Positions 25,986-35,249 of a stretch of DNA of 64,000 nucleotides are shown here, one piece after another. Both the position numbers and the translations under genes were made by a program. This DNA comes from JAEKNW01 sp963677815 (GTDB taxonomy: Bacteria; Cloacimonadota; Cloacimonadia; Cloacimonadales; JAFGVF01), in assembly GCA_963677815.1 (NCBI GenBank), contig OY782499.1, positions 1,302,001 through 1,366,000 of the forward strand. Direction: 5' to 3'. The notes beneath the pieces were generated by a model. That model saw only the letters and a program-made list of their open reading frames with translations, ran no database searches and was not told where the DNA came from. How positions within the stretch are numbered: position 1 is the stretch's first letter; each line of letters starts with the position of its first letter.

Positions 25986-27327
25986 CTAGCTCTCCTTCTT
26001 GGGCATCTAACATCTCTTCATACACTTTTTTAACTTTTTGTGCAGATTTGTCCCACTGAATAGCTTTAACTTCTTCAGCACCTAGTCTGCCCATTTCTTT
26101 GCATTCTTCAGGATTTTCTATTAAATATATTAAGGTCTTTGCCATCTCTTCAACATTCCAGAAATCAATTTTATAAGCATGCTCAACAACTTCTGAAACA
26201 CCTGACTGTTTTGATATTATCGAGGTAATTCCATAAGCCATTGCTTCCAAGGGTGCTATACCAAAAGGCTCTGATACAGAAGGTAGCATGTAAATATCTG
26301 AGATTTGTAAAATCCTTTCTACCTGCCTTCTATTCAAAAAACCTGTAAATAAGAAACGATTTTTAAGCTTTAGGGAAGCTGATGACCTAAGAATCTTTCT
26401 TGCCATATCACCTGTTCCTGCCATAATGAAACGGACTTGTGGGTGTTTCTTAAGTACTTTTTCAGCAACAGATAAGAAGTAATCTGGTCCTTTCTGAACA
26501 GTTATTCTTCCTAAAAACAGAACTGTTGCTCCTTTGAACATTCTTTCTTTATTAAAATTATTATCTTTCTCAAAAGAAAAAGCATTATGGACAATATTAA
26601 CCTTTCCAGTATCAATCTGATAACGCGAAATAATCATCTGGGCTGTATATTTAGAAACAGCAATTACTTGATCTGCATACATCATTCCAGAATATTCTAT
26701 CTTATGAATTCTATCATCTCCAGGTCCACCAGCTCTATCAAACTCAGTAGCATGAATATGGGCAATCATTGGTTTAGCTGTCATCTTTTTAACTATCATA
26801 CCAGCAGGATAACATAGCCAGTCATTTGCATGGATTAAATCAAAATCAATCATTTCTGCTAATTTTTCTGCCCTAAAAGCCATTTCTTGAACTTTCTTAA
26901 AAATATCCTCATGGCCTTGTAGATTAATTACAACATTATCAAAAATACTTTTTTCTGAACGATACTCTATTTCTTCAGTTCTAAAGCTGGAAATTAATTT
27001 AGTAAATTCTTTAACTATAGCCGGCGTGTAATATGTCTCAGGAATATGACTTACTCCTAAGTAAGCCATTTTTTCTTCAATAGTCTTGAACTCTCTTCTA
27101 ACATATTCTTCTTTACGAGGTTTATAATTCTCATCAAGCATCACGAAAGGTAATGTGTCAGCATCATCTTCACTTCTTAAAGGGAAATAAACAAATTCCT
27201 TAGTAGGTAAAAAGAGGTCTATTTCAACACCAGCCTTAAGAAGTGATTTAACTAGGCCATAAGAAGCCATGGCTAAACCACCAGCAATCATAGGGGGAAA
27301 TTCCCAGGTTAACATTAGGATTCTCAT
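25978..27327 (-). CDS. GT4-family glycogen synthase-like glycosyltransferase
   Basis: 449 residues. The N-terminal donor-side pattern MLTWEFPPMIAGGLAMASYGL is that of glycogen/starch synthase-like GT4 enzymes. The C-terminal Rossmann half has LFLGRITVQKGPDYFL, AGTGDMA, FTGFLNRRQVERIL and the retaining E-x7-E motif PSVSEPFGIAPLEAM. It probably elongates alpha-glucan chains using UDP- or ADP-glucose. It starts three bases after the debranching gene stops and overlaps the GH57 start. Confidence 0.88.
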   Translation of the reverse strand: MRILMLTWEFPPMIAGGLAMASYGLVKSLLKAGVEIDLFLPTKEFVYFPLRSEDDADTLPFVMLDENYKPRKEEYVRREFKTIEEKMAYLGVSHIPETYYTPAIVKEFTKLISSFRTEEIEYRSEKSIFDNVVINLQGHEDIFKKVQEMAFRAEKLAEMIDFDLIHANDWLCYPAGMIVKKMTAKPMIAHIHATEFDRAGGPGDDRIHKIEYSGMMYADQVIAVSKYTAQMIISRYQIDTGKVNIVHNAFSFEKDNNFNKERMFKGATVLFLGRITVQKGPDYFLSVAEKVLKKHPQVRFIMAGTGDMARKILRSSASLKLKNRFLFTGFLNRRQVERILQISDIYMLPSVSEPFGIAPLEAMAYGITSIISKQSGVSEVVEHAYKIDFWNVEEMAKTLIYLIENPEECKEMGRLGAEEVKAIQWDKSAQKVKKVYEEMLDAQEGELDA

Positions 27328-27330
27328 ATT

Positions 27331-29364
27331 CTATTCCTTATTTCCTTTAAGCTTAATGATAGCTTGCTCAATATCGTAAACTGCTGCTACAGACCATGCT
27401 TCAGCTGGAGCTCCCTTAGGGAAATGAGGTTTACCTCCATCCCAGATAGAAGCAATTGATGCGATATAACCATGCTTATACTCATACCTGAATTGCTTAA
27501 TTATAGCCTCTAAACCACTTACTAACTGATCTTTATCCAACTTATTCTTAAAGATTCTGAGATATAGTGATGTGTATGGCCATAGTAACCAAGCCCATAC
27601 AGTACCTTGATGATAAGCTTTGTCTCTATCAAGAATAGTACCGTAATAAGTCCTTTTAAATTTATGGTGATTAGGTGTGAGTGTTCTTAAACCATAATCT
27701 GTTAATAATTCATTTTTCGCTCTTTCATAAATTAAGATAAGTTGTTCTTCACTTAAAGGTGCATATTTCAAACCAGCCGCAATCACTGCATTAGGTCTAA
27801 ATTCTTCAATAGGACCATGAGCAGTAATTCTATCACACAAAGTGTTATTATGCCAAAATGCTTGCAATGAAGATGCTAATTTCTCAACATAAGCTTCTAC
27901 ATCATATTTAGCTTTAACTTTTTTCTTAGTTAATAGATTATATTTTGAAAGCATTTCTTGATAGCTTTTATGTGCTTCATACCAAAGGAAGTTTATTTCA
28001 ACAGGAGCTCCATCTCTAGGGGTAACAGGCTTGCCTTCTATTTTTACATCCATCCAAGTTACACCAGCAAAATCTTCTTTGATATTTATGAGATTATTTT
28101 TATCTATGAAAAACATTCTTCTTTCATCTTTCATATAACTTATAAGAATGCTCTCAGTAATATCTATCATCTGTTCCCACATCTTTGGATTATTTCTAAT
28201 TGAAGCCAATTTTCTTAGTAGGATTATGTAATATAAACTAGTATCTACAGAGTCATAATTTCCTTCACTCCCAGTTTCGGGGAACATGTTAGGAATTAAG
28301 CCATGTTTAAGATGGTCATTAAATCTTAAGATTATCTTTTCTGCCTTATCTATCATTTCCTCTTTTTTAATCATAGCACTAAGAACTAAAACTGAGTCTC
28401 TTCCCCAAGCTCCAAACCAGGGATATCCAGCAATAATATCATTATCAGTAATAAAATCTTTCAAGCTGAACTCTAGGATTTTCATATATTCTTCATGAGA
28501 ATATAAATATTGGTCGTTAAAATCAAGGTCCATTAAGTCAAAATTACGATAATTATCTGGATAATCACGTGGCATAGGTAAGTTAGAATATCTTTCATTG
28601 ATTCTATCAATAGTGCTTTGATACTCTTCAATTGGGGAATCAGAAAATAAGAGAGTAATTTCTTGATTCTTTTCTAAATCACAGCGAATACTAAAAGGCG
28701 AAACTAAATCTTCATTACAATCATAACCTAACATGGATTCCCAAGGGTAAAATACTTTCTTGTATTCCATATACTCAGCATTGATTTTACCTAAGTTTGT
28801 TAGGCAGTAAAGGGAGAGATTATTAGATAAACGTTGGACTACTGCTCCATAGAAATTATTTCCCTTAGCAGTAGAAATGACAAAATCATTTTCGTTTAAG
28901 CTACCAGGTTGGTTAAGGTAATGATGACTTACCATATCAACTTTAGGTCTTAGTTTCATGTGGATTAGATGCTTACTTAAGTTCTTATAGCTTATCAAAA
29001 CAGTGTTGCTATCATAATCCATTTTTATCTCTTTGCGAATTAATATATCATTATTATGAGGAAGAGATGAATAAAGAAATACAGGGTAGGGACGTAACCA
29101 AGATTTTACAAGATGAAGAAAACCTTCAGGATAGATACAGTTTTCGTAATTGCAACTATCTAAATAGATTTTTTCACCTCTCCACTCAATTTGTTCTTCA
29201 ATTGCTGTTAGTAATGAAGCTCTGTTTAACTTTCTATCTGAAGCTGTAAGTAAACCATGATACTTACGTTGATTAATTAAATTACCTGTTCCTAGAGCAT
29301 AAGAACCATACTTATTTGTTAATATCCACTCATGGTGTTGAGTCTCAAGAAAATAATCAGACAT
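27331..29364 (-). CDS. Glycogen debranching enzyme (amylo-alpha-1,6-glucosidase type)
   Basis: 677 residues. The N-terminal bacterial debranching domain begins HEWILTNKYGSYALGTG, with NQRKYHGLL. The C-terminal (alpha/alpha)6 barrel contains AGYPWFGAWGRDSVLVL, FPETGSEGNYDSVDTSLYYI, DGAPVEINFLWYEA, YHQGTVWAWLLWP and PAEAWSVAAVYD (GH133-type). It removes alpha-1,6 branches. ATG at 29364 has GGAG six bases upstream; a TTG at 29382 is unnecessary. First gene of the glycogen operon. Confidence 0.92.
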   Translation of the reverse strand: MSDYFLETQHHEWILTNKYGSYALGTGNLINQRKYHGLLTASDRKLNRASLLTAIEEQIEWRGEKIYLDSCNYENCIYPEGFLHLVKSWLRPYPVFLYSSLPHNNDILIRKEIKMDYDSNTVLISYKNLSKHLIHMKLRPKVDMVSHHYLNQPGSLNENDFVISTAKGNNFYGAVVQRLSNNLSLYCLTNLGKINAEYMEYKKVFYPWESMLGYDCNEDLVSPFSIRCDLEKNQEITLLFSDSPIEEYQSTIDRINERYSNLPMPRDYPDNYRNFDLMDLDFNDQYLYSHEEYMKILEFSLKDFITDNDIIAGYPWFGAWGRDSVLVLSAMIKKEEMIDKAEKIILRFNDHLKHGLIPNMFPETGSEGNYDSVDTSLYYIILLRKLASIRNNPKMWEQMIDITESILISYMKDERRMFFIDKNNLINIKEDFAGVTWMDVKIEGKPVTPRDGAPVEINFLWYEAHKSYQEMLSKYNLLTKKKVKAKYDVEAYVEKLASSLQAFWHNNTLCDRITAHGPIEEFRPNAVIAAGLKYAPLSEEQLILIYERAKNELLTDYGLRTLTPNHHKFKRTYYGTILDRDKAYHQGTVWAWLLWPYTSLYLRIFKNKLDKDQLVSGLEAIIKQFRYEYKHGYIASIASIWDGGKPHFPKGAPAEAWSVAAVYDIEQAIIKLKGNKE

Positions 29365-29575
29365 TTCTTTCTCCTTTCTCAAAATGCTTTATTTTTTAAT
29401 TATTGTTAAATTGTTTTATTAGTCAAGAAATTTAAGAAAAATTAATTATTATCTGACATTTCTTTGAACTATTATCTTGTAAATAATAATTATAATAAAG
29501 ACTGTAACTCAAAATAACTTGCCAAGTTTAAAAACAAGTAAATAATTGGTTAAAATTCAGATAAGAGAGATAATT

Positions 29576-31216
29576 ATGTTAAAAGTTAATTTTGTTAATT
29601 ACTTAGAGGAAGCTATAAAAAAGCATTGGAATCTACCTGCTTTTTCAGATATAGAACAAGATGCAATAGACTATCAAAGTGTTGCTAACAAGATATATTG
29701 GCTTCACAATATTCTAGCTAGTTTTGGGATTTCCCGTGGAGATAAAATTGCTCTTCTAGGAAAAAACTCAAAAAACTGGGCTATAGCTTATCTTTCAGCA
29801 GTTACTTATGGGGCTGTTATTGTTCCAATATTACCAAATTTTACTTCAGAGGATATGAATCATATTATAAAGCATTCAGAAAGTAAGCTCTTATTTGTTG
29901 GAAATTCTATTATGGATAACATTGATGAAAGTGAAATCCCTTTTTTGCAAGGAATTATTCATTTAGATGATTTTTCCTTAGTTGAATCAAAAACGAATGA
30001 AGAGAAAGTTGATAAAATTAAAGAAGCTATGCAAAAGACATTTACTATCTCTCGTCAAGATTTCTCACTTCCTAAAGATATTTCAAATGATACCTTAGGC
30101 GAAATCATTTATACATCAGGCACAACTGGTTTCACAAAAGGGGTTATGCTACCTCTAAATAGTTTAATTGCTAATATCATTGTAGCAGGGGAGATGCTTG
30201 AGTTTAGAACAGGAACAAGAATGCTATCATTTTTACCACTTTCTCATGCTTATGCCTGTGCTTTTGATTTTCTTTATCCATTTACCTGTGGAGTCCATGT
30301 CCATTTCTTAGGTAAAATACCTTCACCTAAGCTCTTATTGAAATATTTAAAAGATGTTTCACCAGAGATGATTATGTCTGTTCCCCTAATCTTAGAAAAG
30401 ATTATCAAGAAGAATGTATTTCCTCTTTTAGAAAAGAAGATGATAAAGTTTGCTACTGCTATTCCAGGAGTAAAGCAAGCTTTTTATGGTAAGATAAGAA
30501 AACAATTACTAACAGTCTTTGGTGGTTCTTTACGAGAAATGGTAATTGGAGGTGCTCCACTAAATGCTGAAGTAGAGAAGTTTCTTAAAGCAATAAAATT
30601 TCCTTTTACTATTGGTTATGGAATGAGTGAGTGTGGTCCATTAATATCTTATGCAACCTGGGACCAACATAGATTCAGATCTGCTGGTAGAGTTGTAAAT
30701 TATCTTCAAGCAAAGATAGATTCTCCTGACCCTGTAAATATACCTGGCGATATTTTGGTAAAAGGTGAGCAGGTTATGTATGGGTATTACAAGAATATTG
30801 AGGCTACACAAGAAGTTTTATCTGACGATGGCTGGTTAAATACAGGTGATATTGGCTTAATAGATGAAGATAATTTTATCTATATTAAAGGACGTTCTAA
30901 GAATCTGATTTTAGGAGCTGGTGGAGAAAATATATATCCTGAGGCTATTGAACAATCTTTTAATAATTTACCCTATGTTCAAGAATCACTTGTTATGGAA
31001 AGAGATAACAAACTTGTTCTTCTTGTCTATCCAGATGTGGAAGAAGCTGATAAAAATGGTATCTCAGAATCAATGTTCCCAAAACTTATGGACCATAATA
31101 AGAATATTTATAATGAAACAGCTCCTGCTTATGCTAAGATTAATCAAGTTAAAATAGTTCCTGAGCCTTTCCTCAAAACTCCTACGCAAAAGATAAAAAG
31201 ATATTTATATAAGTAA
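29576..31216 (+). CDS. AMP-binding acyl-CoA synthetase (long-chain type)
   Basis: 546 residues, ANL superfamily. Motifs: LGEIIYTSGTTGFTKGVML (P loop), FLPLSHAYACAFDF, GYGMSECGPLISYAT, DGWLNTGDIGLIDEDNF, IKGRSKNLILGAGGENIYPE, and a C-terminal catalytic Lys in TPTQKIKRYLYK. It activates fatty acids, or an acyl group, to acyl-CoA via acyl-AMP. ATG at 29576 is preceded by AGAGAGA; the upstream TTG at 29546 is rejected. Single gene with its own terminator. Confidence 0.9.
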   Translation: MLKVNFVNYLEEAIKKHWNLPAFSDIEQDAIDYQSVANKIYWLHNILASFGISRGDKIALLGKNSKNWAIAYLSAVTYGAVIVPILPNFTSEDMNHIIKHSESKLLFVGNSIMDNIDESEIPFLQGIIHLDDFSLVESKTNEEKVDKIKEAMQKTFTISRQDFSLPKDISNDTLGEIIYTSGTTGFTKGVMLPLNSLIANIIVAGEMLEFRTGTRMLSFLPLSHAYACAFDFLYPFTCGVHVHFLGKIPSPKLLLKYLKDVSPEMIMSVPLILEKIIKKNVFPLLEKKMIKFATAIPGVKQAFYGKIRKQLLTVFGGSLREMVIGGAPLNAEVEKFLKAIKFPFTIGYGMSECGPLISYATWDQHRFRSAGRVVNYLQAKIDSPDPVNIPGDILVKGEQVMYGYYKNIEATQEVLSDDGWLNTGDIGLIDEDNFIYIKGRSKNLILGAGGENIYPEAIEQSFNNLPYVQESLVMERDNKLVLLVYPDVEEADKNGISESMFPKLMDHNKNIYNETAPAYAKINQVKIVPEPFLKTPTQKIKRYLYK

Positions 31217-31222
31217 AAAAAT

Positions 31223-31269
31223 AACCAAGGGGACATCTTTCTGGATACCCCCCCTTGGTTTGGATATAT
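31223..31269 (+). terminator. Terminator after the acyl-CoA synthetase
   Basis: AACCAAGGGG (31223-31232) pairs with CCCCTTGGTT (31251-31260), and T-rich sequence follows within 15 bases. The loop is long (18 bases), so it may be weak. Confidence 0.5.
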
Positions 31270-31283
31270 TCATTTTTTTTAGA

Positions 31284-31982
31284 TTAGAAAGCCCAACCAA
31301 ATTTTAAAAATTCTATATTAATAATCTGATCAAGTGGAATAAAAAGATCGTTGTTGTTAAACTCCATTTCTTCAATATTATGACCGCCTAGGTAACGTCC
31401 GAAACTAACACTAGTTCCCCAATAAAGCCCCTTGTAAGAAAAGATTCTGTAACCTATTCCTACACCAATTCCTATATCTGTAATGGATTTTTTATCGTAG
31501 TAGTCATCATCATCATAATCATCATCATAATCCCAATCTTCTACCCAACCATCGAATTTAGCAAAACGAGCAAAAGCACTAACATAGAAACCATTCTGTG
31601 TATTTCTTAAAAAGTATCTATAATGACAATCTAAAGTAAAAATTTCAGTATTAAATTTATCCTCAGGACTAAAATAATAAATAGGAAAGGCTAATTCTGC
31701 ATTACGGTTAACATCAAATAAAGAAAATGTACCTGAAAAAGATGTATTTTCAAGAAGAAGAAATCTAAATAAATTAACTTCTATACCATACTTTTTATCA
31801 TGTAATGGGCTATTCTTAGTCTCTTCATACATAATCTGTTGAGTCTCATAAATCTTGTCGATTTTCTTATCTACTTTTTCTAAAGTAACAGCTTCTTCTT
31901 CATTTGTTGCTTGGTCAACACTATAGAGTAAACCAGATATTGCGATGAACATAATTACAAATACAAGTTTTAAATTTTTCAT
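31284..31982 (-). CDS. Outer-membrane-like secreted protein, unknown function
   Basis: 232 residues with a signal peptide (MKNLKLVFVIMFIAISGLLYS). A short helical segment (EEEAVTLEKVDKKIDKIYE) precedes amphipathic strands (YGIEVNLFRFLLL, FTLDCHYRYFLRN, IGIGVGIGYRIFSYKGLYWG) and the C-terminal Phe of an outer-membrane barrel. An Asp/Tyr-rich loop (DWDYDDDYDDDDYYDKK, about 156-172) could be an extracellular metal-binding turn. AAGGAGA precedes ATG at 31982. No family recognised. Confidence 0.75.
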   Translation of the reverse strand: MKNLKLVFVIMFIAISGLLYSVDQATNEEEAVTLEKVDKKIDKIYETQQIMYEETKNSPLHDKKYGIEVNLFRFLLLENTSFSGTFSLFDVNRNAELAFPIYYFSPEDKFNTEIFTLDCHYRYFLRNTQNGFYVSAFARFAKFDGWVEDWDYDDDYDDDDYYDKKSITDIGIGVGIGYRIFSYKGLYWGTSVSFGRYLGGHNIEEMEFNNNDLFIPLDQIINIEFLKFGWAF

Positions 31983-32171
31983 ACTATCTCCTTAATTATG
32001 ACCTAGTTTTCATTAAGGAAAATTAATTGTCAATAAATATCTTGAAACTTGGAAGAATTTCTTAGCAAAGTGCAATATTAGCTATCTGAGTTGCATATTA
32101 AAACTAGACTTTGCTGTCATAGTCGAAAATAGATAATTAGCAATAAAAATAATCTTCTGCTAATTTTTTAT

Positions 32172-32199
32172 TTGACAGATAAAGTCTATCAATTATTTT
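32172..32199 (+). promoter_or_regulatory. Promoter of htpG with overlapping dyad
   Basis: TTGACA (32172-32177), 16-base spacer, TATTTT (32194-32199), about 43 bases before the start codon. The spacer overlaps an imperfect inverted repeat TGACAGA-N5-TCTATCA (32173-32191), a possible operator. It is not the CIRCE sequence. Confidence 0.5.
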
Positions 32200-32241
32200 T
32201 TGCACATATATATAATAATCAAGAAAAGGAGATTAAGAAAA

Positions 32242-34221
32242 ATGGCTAAAAAAGTAGATAAAGGCACTTTATCCATTCATACAGAGAATATATTTCCAAT
32301 TATCAAGAAGTGGCTCTATTCAGAACATGATATTTTCTTTAGAGAGTTAACATCTAATGCTGTCGATGCGATGAATAAGCGTGTAATTGAAGAAGCAGGT
32401 ATAGACACAAAAGATTTTGCAGTTGAAGTTAAAATAGATAAAAAGAAGAAGACAATTAGTTTTAGTGATACTGGTATTGGTATGACAGCTGAAGAGATAG
32501 AAAAGTATATCAATCAAATTGCTTTTTCAGGTGCAGAAGATTTTGTTGAAAAATATAAAGATGTTCAAGCAAACATTATTGGTCACTTTGGTTTAGGTTT
32601 TTATTCATCATTTATTGTAGCTGAGAAGGTTACTATTGATACTTTATCCTATAAAGAAGGTTCAAAGGCAGCTGGTTGGTCATGTCAAGGATCTACAGAA
32701 TATGAAGTTTTTGATGGTAAGAGAAAAGAGGTTGGAACTACAATTACAATCTATGTAAATGATGAATCTGAAGAGTTTCTTGAAGAAGATAAGGTGCAAG
32801 GAATTCTTGAAAAATACTGTAGTTTCATGTCATTCCCTGTGAAATTCAAAGATAAAGTTATCAATGAAAAACCTGCTCTCTGGAACAAGAAACCAAATGA
32901 AGTTACAGATGAAGAGTATAAAGAATTCTATAAAACAGCTTTCCAACAATATGATGAACCTTTATTCTGGATTCATCTCAATGTTGATTATCCTTTCAAT
33001 TTAAAAGGAATTCTTTACTTCCCTAAATTCAAAAACCAATTAGATGTTAATAAAGGACAGGTAAAACTCTTCTGCAATAATGTTTTCGTTGCAGATAATC
33101 TTAAAGATTTGATTCCTGAGTTTCTCTTACTTCTTAAAGGTGGAATCGATATTCCAGATATTCCTCTAAACGTATCCAGATCTTTCTTACAGAGTGATAG
33201 CCAGGTTAAGAAGATTTCTAACTATATTGTTAAGAAAGTTGCAGACCATTTCAAAGCAGCTTTTAAGGAAGATAGAGACAAGTATGCTTCTTACTGGAAA
33301 GACATCTCAGACTTCATCAAATATGGTTTATTAACAAATGAAGATTTCTTTAAAGCCTTAGAAAAACAGATAGTTTATAAAACTACTGAAGGTAAATGGC
33401 TAACTGTTGAAGAGTATATCGAAGCAAATAAATCTGATGATAAACCACAAAAAATCTATTATGCACCTAGTGAGAATACACAAGTTTCTTACATTGAAAT
33501 GCTTAAAGAACAAAATATAGATGTCATTTATGCCGAATCTATGCTAGATTCTCATCTTTTCCAGAAGTTAGAAATGGGGAATAGCGATATTAGATTTGTC
33601 AGAGTTGATTCTGAAATCAATGATGATTTACTCGAACAAGATACCGATGCTAAATTATCAATGCAAATCAAGGAAATATTCGATAAAGAAATTAATGGTA
33701 GTGTAGAAGCTTCATTTAGTAAAGATAGCTACAAAGATTTCTTAAAAGAAAATCCAACTGCTGTTGAAATTCTTACTCCTTACATCAAAACAGAAGATGA
33801 ATCAACTAAAATCAATGTTTACGACCTTCCAATTGATGTTAGAGAAAAACTTGGCGAAAAAGCTATGAAATCAATATTTGAACACGTTTATACCGAAGTG
33901 CAAGTAGAAACAAAAAAACTCAAAGCACAATCTATTCCTGCTATGATTGTTTTTGATGAATTTATGCGTCGCTTCCAAGAAATGAATGCCATGATGGCTC
34001 GTGAAGATATGGATATGCTAAAAAATCATAAACTTATCCTTAATACTCAAAACCCAACAATTAAGAAGATTGTGGAAATGAAAGAACAAGGGCAAGATGA
34101 CAAAGCTAAAACTATGGTTAATTTTGTACATGAACTTGCTCTACTTGAACAAAAACCTTTCAGTGGGGAAGAACTTAAGAAATTCATCGCTGATGCTAAT
34201 AAAGTTATTCAATTTGTTTAG
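32242..34221 (+). CDS. htpG: Molecular chaperone HtpG (Hsp90)
   Basis: Bacterial Hsp90 of 659 residues. The ATP-binding domain shows HDIFFRELTSNAVDAMNK, ISFSDTGIGMTAEEI and GHFGLGFYSSFIVA. The middle domain has IPLNVSRSFLQSD with the ATP-contacting Arg. The C-terminal domain mediates dimerisation. Start at ATG 32242 (AAGGAGA ten bases upstream). It is a monocistronic gene with a strong palindromic terminator. Confidence 0.97.
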   Translation: MAKKVDKGTLSIHTENIFPIIKKWLYSEHDIFFRELTSNAVDAMNKRVIEEAGIDTKDFAVEVKIDKKKKTISFSDTGIGMTAEEIEKYINQIAFSGAEDFVEKYKDVQANIIGHFGLGFYSSFIVAEKVTIDTLSYKEGSKAAGWSCQGSTEYEVFDGKRKEVGTTITIYVNDESEEFLEEDKVQGILEKYCSFMSFPVKFKDKVINEKPALWNKKPNEVTDEEYKEFYKTAFQQYDEPLFWIHLNVDYPFNLKGILYFPKFKNQLDVNKGQVKLFCNNVFVADNLKDLIPEFLLLLKGGIDIPDIPLNVSRSFLQSDSQVKKISNYIVKKVADHFKAAFKEDRDKYASYWKDISDFIKYGLLTNEDFFKALEKQIVYKTTEGKWLTVEEYIEANKSDDKPQKIYYAPSENTQVSYIEMLKEQNIDVIYAESMLDSHLFQKLEMGNSDIRFVRVDSEINDDLLEQDTDAKLSMQIKEIFDKEINGSVEASFSKDSYKDFLKENPTAVEILTPYIKTEDESTKINVYDLPIDVREKLGEKAMKSIFEHVYTEVQVETKKLKAQSIPAMIVFDEFMRRFQEMNAMMAREDMDMLKNHKLILNTQNPTIKKIVEMKEQGQDDKAKTMVNFVHELALLEQKPFSGEELKKFIADANKVIQFV

Positions 34222-34250
34222 ATTTCTATAGATAATAATCTATAATGTTA

Positions 34251-34280
34251 AGAGACGTAAGTTAACTTACGTCTCTTTTA
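34251..34280 (+). terminator. Terminator after htpG
   Basis: Perfect palindrome AGAGACGTAAGTT / AACTTACGTCTCT (34251-34276) with T residues after it. Confidence 0.85.
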
Positions 34281-34359
34281 TCTTAAATAAAGTACCACAA
34301 TCTATCTGTGGCAAAATTCTTTTCCACTACTTAGATTCATTTCTTAGGCTATGTATAGT

Positions 34360-34417
34360 CTTGATTGTTAGTTACTCTATTGTTTATTGGGAATTAATAG
34401 AGATAGTAACAATCAAG
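34360..34417. repeat. 58-bp palindromic element, copy 2 (inverted)
   Basis: Outer arms CTTGATTGTTAGTTACTCTA and the complement ending in AGTAACAATCAAG. Its reverse complement aligns without gaps to the copy at 59357-59414. The inner stem has mismatches. Confidence 0.8.
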
Positions 34418-34452
34418 CTTGTAGAAAGGTCTAAGATTCTGGAGACAAGATA

Positions 34453-34650
34453 ATTATGGACTGACAGCATCTTTGCTGTCAGAAAGATGTGGATGCAAAG
34501 ATGCCTCCACTCCATGAAAAAAAATTATGGACTGACAGCATCCTTGCTGTCAGAAAGATGTGGATGCAAAGATGCCTCCACTCCATAAAAGACAATTGTG
34601 TACTGACAGCATCCTTGCTGTCAGAATAAAGTATAAGCAAGAATGCTGTC
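34453..34650. repeat. 71-bp tandem hairpin repeat, about 2.7 copies
   Basis: Units start at 34453, 34524 and 34595, an exact 71-base period. Each holds a perfect hairpin CTGACAGCA-N4-TGCTGTCAG, then a second stem GTGGA...TCCAC around GCAAAGATGC. The last unit breaks down after its first hairpin. A related sequence is near 21800. Confidence 0.85.
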
Positions 34651-34685
34651 TTTTATAAAAAACAGATTTTAGGATTAAAAAGTCT

Positions 34686-35153
34686 TTATAAACTCAAAAT
34701 TTCTTTACTTTCATCTACCCAAGAATACTTTACTTCACCCACAAAAATAGTATGGTCTCCTGAATTTACCTGGGTAATAATCTTGCACTCAAAATTTGCT
34801 ACAGCATCTTCGATAATTGGTAATTTCTTATATTTTCCAGGGAAAGTTTTAACGTGTCTTTCAGCTAGTTTATCAACCAATCTACCAGATTTAGTTCCAA
34901 AGAAAATTAAATCTTCTCGCATCTCTTTAGATGGGATTACTAAATTGAAATATCTATTTTCTTGCAAAGCAATGTGAGAATATCGTTCATGTCCAACAGA
35001 AATTGCAAACATTGGAGGCTTGATAGATGTTTTCATAAACCATTCTAAGGTAATAACATTAGCTTTACCATTTGGTAATTCTACTATAGCTAGGGCTACC
35101 CTTTTATTCTTATTACTAACAACATGAGCTTTATCAAATTCACTTTGTATCAT
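34686..35153 (-). CDS. Flavin reductase-like FMN-binding split-barrel protein
   Basis: 155 residues resembling the flavoredoxin/flavin-reductase-like family: ANVITLEWFMKTSIKPPMFAISV, HIALQENRYFNLVIPS, GTKSGRLVDKLAE and the ending FECKIITQVNSGDHTIFVGEV. It would bind FMN and catalyse flavin reduction or electron transfer. AAGGAG precedes ATG at 35153. Single gene beside the antiporter. Confidence 0.85.
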   Translation of the reverse strand: MIQSEFDKAHVVSNKNKRVALAIVELPNGKANVITLEWFMKTSIKPPMFAISVGHERYSHIALQENRYFNLVIPSKEMREDLIFFGTKSGRLVDKLAERHVKTFPGKYKKLPIIEDAVANFECKIITQVNSGDHTIFVGEVKYSWVDESKEILSL

Positions 35154-35249
35154 ATAATTTTCTCCTTTATTATTTAAATAGTATAGCTTTTTATAATAAA
35201 AGCAAATTTAGAAAGAGCATACACAGATTATCTGGGATTAAGCCAATTA

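Larger units (their letters stand above)
34281..34685. other. Gene-free repeat island between convergent genes
   Basis: About 400 bp without a gene. It holds copy 2 of the 58-bp palindrome (34360-34417) and a 71-bp tandem hairpin repeat (34453-34650). Confidence 0.75.
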
